From assembly GCA_026398675.1 (NCBI GenBank), contig JAPLSK010000324.1:1-7165 (forward strand): DNA of 7,165 bases. The letters run 5' to 3'. This document shows, in pieces, positions 5,692-7,165 of this stretch (position 1 is its first letter; each line of letters opens with the position of its first letter). Under the pieces are notes generated by a model. That model searched no databases. It was not told the origin of the DNA and saw only the letters and a program-made list of their open reading frames with translations. Source of the DNA: a bacterium. Lineage in GTDB: Bacteria > RBG-13-66-14. Made by a program: the position numbers and the translations under genes.

Positions 5692-6006
5692 GTGGCGAGG
5701 ACGGATTTCACCCTGCGGGCGCTCGCCGTCATCCGGGCCGTCCCCGGCGGCCGGGTAGCCACCTACGGTCAGATAGCCGATCTGGCCGGCAACCCCCGGG
5801 CCGCGCGCCAGGTCGTCCGGCTCCTCCACTCCTCCTCGGCGGCCGAAAGCCTCCCCTGGCACCGCGTGGTGAACGGCCGGGGGACCGTCTCCCTCCCGCC
5901 GGGCCGCGGGTATGAGGAGCAGCGGGCCATGCTCGCGGCCGAGGGGATCATCTTCGACGACCGGGACCGGATAGACCTGAAGCGTTTCCGCTGGAACCCG
6001 GCCTGA
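5692..6006 (+). CDS. atl: Alkyltransferase-like protein (ATL), non-catalytic MGMT homologue
   Basis: This 104-residue protein has the winged-helix DNA-binding domain of O6-alkylguanine-DNA methyltransferase. The active-site PCHR motif is replaced by PWHRVVN (55-61), with Trp56 in the position of the alkyl-accepting Cys. That is the signature of ATL proteins such as E. coli YbaZ and fission yeast Atl1, which bind and flip O6-alkylguanine and hand the lesion to nucleotide excision repair without removing the alkyl group. Tyr25 (in VATYGQIA) and Arg39 (in AARQVV) correspond to the Atl1 base-flipping Tyr25 and Arg39, even in numbering. The C-terminus FRWNPA resembles the ATL ending. The start is GTG with GAGG 7 nt upstream, and the gene lies 15 nt after its neighbour. 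There is no N-terminal methyltransferase domain, so it is not an Ada or Ogt. Confidence 0.93.
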   Translation: MARTDFTLRALAVIRAVPGGRVATYGQIADLAGNPRAARQVVRLLHSSSAAESLPWHRVVNGRGTVSLPPGRGYEEQRAMLAAEGIIFDDRDRIDLKRFRWNPA

Positions 6007-6015
6007 CGCGGCCTG

Positions 6016-6110
6016 TCCCCTCCCCCCTCTGGGGGGAAGCGCGCTTACGGGCTAGGGAGGGGGGTTCCCTGGCCCCCTCTCCCTTTAAGGGAGAGGGTTG
6101 GGGTGAGGGG
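6016..6110. repeat. A-long variant plus B repeat, tandem module (copies A3 and B3)
   Basis: Ten bases after the atl stop comes the A-type hairpin (CCCCCC/GGGGGG, 6022-6036), then the same AAGCGCGCTTACGGGCT insert (6037-6053) seen in A1. B3 follows: CCCTCTCCCTT (6075-6085) and AAGGGAGAGGG (6087-6097), 11-bp arms around one T, with a G-rich tail to 6110. No T-tract follows, so this does not look like a canonical terminator for the atl operon, though the hairpins may protect its mRNA 3' end. Confidence 0.7.
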
Positions 6111-6121
6111 TGAAGCTGTCT

Positions 6122-6156
6122 CCCTCTCCCTGTGGGAGAGGGGATAGGGGTGAGGG
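6122..6156. repeat. B-type hairpin/G-run repeat (copy B4)
   Basis: CCCTCTCCC (6122-6130), TGT loop, GGGAGAGGG (6134-6142). The stem and loop are identical to B1, while the tail (GATAGGGGTGAGGG) differs. Four G-runs are kept. It is followed by hairpin C3, repeating the B-C order. Confidence 0.78.
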
Positions 6157-6165
6157 CTACCTTAG

Positions 6166-6195
6166 AAAAAAGCGGCGGGGAATAAAATCCCCGCC
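6166..6195 (-). terminator. C-type hairpin with minus-strand T-tract (copy C3)
   Basis: GGCGGGGA (6174-6181) pairs with TCCCCGCC (6188-6195) around a 6-nt AT-rich loop. Six A residues at 6166-6171 become a T-tract on the minus strand. It has the form of a minus-strand terminator although both flanking genes are on the plus strand, so its role would be to stop antisense transcription, or it is simply a repeat in fixed orientation. Confidence 0.5.
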
Positions 6196-6221
6196 CTACA
6201 TTACGAACCGCACAACAACCT

Positions 6222-6262
6222 CGTAGGGGCGACCGGTAGGACGAGTCCTCCACGGTCGCCCG
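6222..6262. repeat. D-type hairpin with an expanded, nested loop (copy D3)
   Basis: The outer arms GGGCGACCG (6227-6235) and CGGTCGCCC (6253-6261) are the D stem seen at 1567 and 4481. The usual 4-nt loop is enlarged to 17 nt and contains a second hairpin, AGGAC-GA-GTCCT (6238-6249). The CGTAGGGG flank is kept on the left. Confidence 0.75.
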
Positions 6263-6265
6263 TTT

Positions 6266-6342
6266 GATTGCGACTCGTAGGGGCCGACCGACCGGTCGGC
6301 CCGCGGGCGGGTCGCCAGACCCGCCCCTACGTCACCACAATC
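6266..6342. repeat. D-E composite element with terminal inverted repeats (copy 3)
   Basis: This 77-nt unit begins GATTGCG..CGTAGGGGC and ends with the near-reverse-complement GCCCCTACG..CACAATC. Inside are a D-like hairpin whose stem is GGGCCGACCG/CGGTCGGCCC (6281-6290 and 6293-6302) and hairpin E3 (GGGCGGGTC 6305-6313 with GACCCGCCC 6318-6326). Compared with D1 and D2, the D stem has gained one C on the left arm and one G on the right, so pairing is preserved. Confidence 0.7.
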
Positions 6343-6359
6343 GGCGCAGCGCGGACCGG

Positions 6360-6442
6360 TCCCCTCCCCCCTTTGGGGGGAGGGTTGGGGTGGGGGGCTC
6401 CTTGGCCCCCTCTCCCTTCAAGGGAGAGGGTGGGGGTGAGGG
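6360..6442. repeat. A-plus-B tandem module (copies A4 and B5)
   Basis: A4 has stem CTCCCCCC/GGGGGGAG (6364-6371 and 6375-6382) with a TTT loop. It is joined through TTGGCCCCCTC to B5, whose arms CCCTCTCCCTT (6408-6418) and AAGGGAGAGGG (6420-6430) flank one C. A similar join (CTGGCCCCCTC) links A3 to B3, which supports A-B as one mobile or duplicated module. G-runs are intact in both tails. Confidence 0.72.
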
Positions 6443-6470
6443 TCATGGCAGGGAACGGAAATCCAGCAGT

Positions 6471-6490
6471 GAATAAAATCCCCGCCCTAC
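6471..6490. repeat. Half-copy of the C repeat abutting the nadB promoter (C4)
   Basis: These 20 bases are identical to the loop and right arm of C3 (6180-6199), but the left arm and A-run are missing. The half-copy ends exactly where the nadB -35 box begins. Confidence 0.7.
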
Positions 6491-6519
6491 TTTACACACA
6501 TCCGCCCCTGGGCTAAACT
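6491..6519 (+). promoter_or_regulatory. Promoter of nadB
   Basis: TTTACA (6491-6496) and TAAACT (6514-6519) are separated by 17 bp. The predicted start near 6526 leaves a leader of about 27 nt. The boxes and part of the spacer are shared with the promoter at 4575-4604. Confidence 0.65.
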
Positions 6520-6552
6520 AGCCCCGCACCTCAACAAGACCACTCGACCACC

Positions 6553-7165
6553 ATGAAAATCCGCGAGTGCGACTTTCTCGTCATCGGCTCCGGCATCGCC
6601 GGGCTCTCCATCGCCGTGCGCTCCGCCTCCAGGGGCTCCGTCGTCGTTCTGACGAAGAAGGAAGCCGCCGAGAGCAACACCAACCTGGCCCAGGGCGGTA
6701 TCGCGGCGGTCATCGCCCCCGGCGACTCCTTCGAGCACCACGTCGCCGACACCCTCAAGGCCGGGGTCGGACTCTGCCACCGCGACGCCGTGGAGCTGAT
6801 GGTGCGCCAGGGGCCCGAGCGGGTCCGGGAGCTGGTGGAGCTGGGAACCGACTTCACCCGGGACCCCGGCGGGGACTTCGAGCTGGGCCGGGAGGGCGGC
6901 CACTCCTCGCGCCGCATCGTCCACGCCAACGACCTGACCGGCTACGAGATAGAAAAAGCGCTCCTGGCCGCCGCCCGCAAGCGCGGGGTCGAGATCGTCA
7001 CCAACTCCCTGACCTACGAGCTGACGCTGGCCCCCGGACCCGACGGCCTCAACCAGTGCGTCGGGGTGGCGGCGGTGGAGGGCGACGAGGTCGTCTTCTA
7101 CCGGGCGCGGGCCACGTTCCTCTGCACCGGCGGCGCCGGAAAGGTCTACCTCTACACATCCACCC
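6553..7165 (+). CDS. nadB: L-aspartate oxidase, N-terminal part (truncated by window edge)
   Basis: This flavoprotein oxidises L-aspartate to iminoaspartate, which NadA condenses with dihydroxyacetone phosphate to quinolinate, the first step of de novo NAD synthesis. The 204 visible residues of a protein usually near 530 include the FAD dinucleotide fold VIGSGIAGLS (10-19), SNTNLAQGGIAA (41-52), DTLKAGVGL (66-74), the substrate-region motif GREGGHSSRRIVHANDLTG (112-130) and CTGGAGKVYLYT (191-202). These fit NadB better than succinate dehydrogenase or fumarate reductase flavoprotein, its nearest relatives. The start ATG at 6553 aligns with the expected N-terminus, yet its leader has no clear Shine-Dalgarno sequence. 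It is likely its own transcription unit with the promoter at 6491-6519; downstream neighbours are not visible. Confidence 0.94.
   Translation, partial: MKIRECDFLVIGSGIAGLSIAVRSASRGSVVVLTKKEAAESNTNLAQGGIAAVIAPGDSFEHHVADTLKAGVGLCHRDAVELMVRQGPERVRELVELGTDFTRDPGGDFELGREGGHSSRRIVHANDLTGYEIEKALLAAARKRGVEIVTNSLTYELTLAPGPDGLNQCVGVAAVEGDEVVFYRARATFLCTGGAGKVYLYTST

Noticed and set aside
4576..5862. Minus-strand 428-codon open frame opposite the mop operon
   Set aside because: Antisense shadow; the plus-strand genes have ribosome-binding sites and family motifs.
5692..6006. Active methylated-DNA-cysteine methyltransferase (Ogt)
   Set aside because: The acceptor Cys is Trp and the N-terminal domain is absent.
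6016..6442. CRISPR array
   Set aside because: The repeats are of several kinds, unevenly spaced and palindromic, with no unique spacers of constant length and no cas genes.
5948..6516. Small proteins rich in SPLKGEG, PSPTGRG and similar, on both strands
   Set aside because: They are translations of the A, B and C repeats, a common source of false hypothetical proteins.

Overview
This window is GC-rich bacterial chromosome from an organism I cannot name with confidence. The gene content is housekeeping, and the intergenic regions are packed with dispersed GC-rich hairpin repeats. That look reminds me of environmental or candidate-phylum genomes (for example Coatesbacteria-like or deltaproteobacterial lineages), but this is a recollection and not a demonstration. 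No phage, plasmid, CRISPR or transposase gene is visible.

Layout. Position 14 is the probable start of a minus-strand gene that runs off the left edge. Positions 15-451 hold no gene, only repeats and a minus-strand terminator. A minus-strand operon hisC-purF-purM (4255 down to 452) follows. hisC and purF overlap by a GTGA junction, and a 127-bp spacer with two hairpins separates purF from purM. A repeat-filled divergent intergenic region (4256-4638) carries a minus-strand promoter for hisC and a plus-strand promoter for the next operon. The plus-strand operon (4639-6006) encodes a molbindin-like single-domain protein, a two-helix membrane-anchored protein with a duplicated unknown domain, and an alkyltransferase-like DNA-repair protein with Trp in place of the catalytic Cys. 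Another repeat block (6007-6490) is followed by a promoter and nadB (L-aspartate oxidase), which is cut by the right edge.

How the genes fit together. PurF and PurM catalyse steps 1 and 5 of de novo purine synthesis. HisC belongs to histidine synthesis, which shares PRPP and AICAR with purine synthesis, so co-transcription is sensible. NadB starts de novo NAD synthesis. The plus-strand three-gene operon has no obvious common pathway.

The most unusual content is non-coding. There are three or more families of modular hairpins, arranged in the same order and orientation in three separate intergenic regions. One family (B) keeps both a perfect hairpin and four G-runs in all five copies. Another (C/D/E) keeps common GTAGGG flanks while swapping or compensating its stem sequence. 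Two D-E composites have terminal inverted repeats like a miniature mobile element. Some copies have a T-tract and form intrinsic terminators. The three promoters share a TTTAC[A/C] and TAAA[A/C]T pair of boxes.
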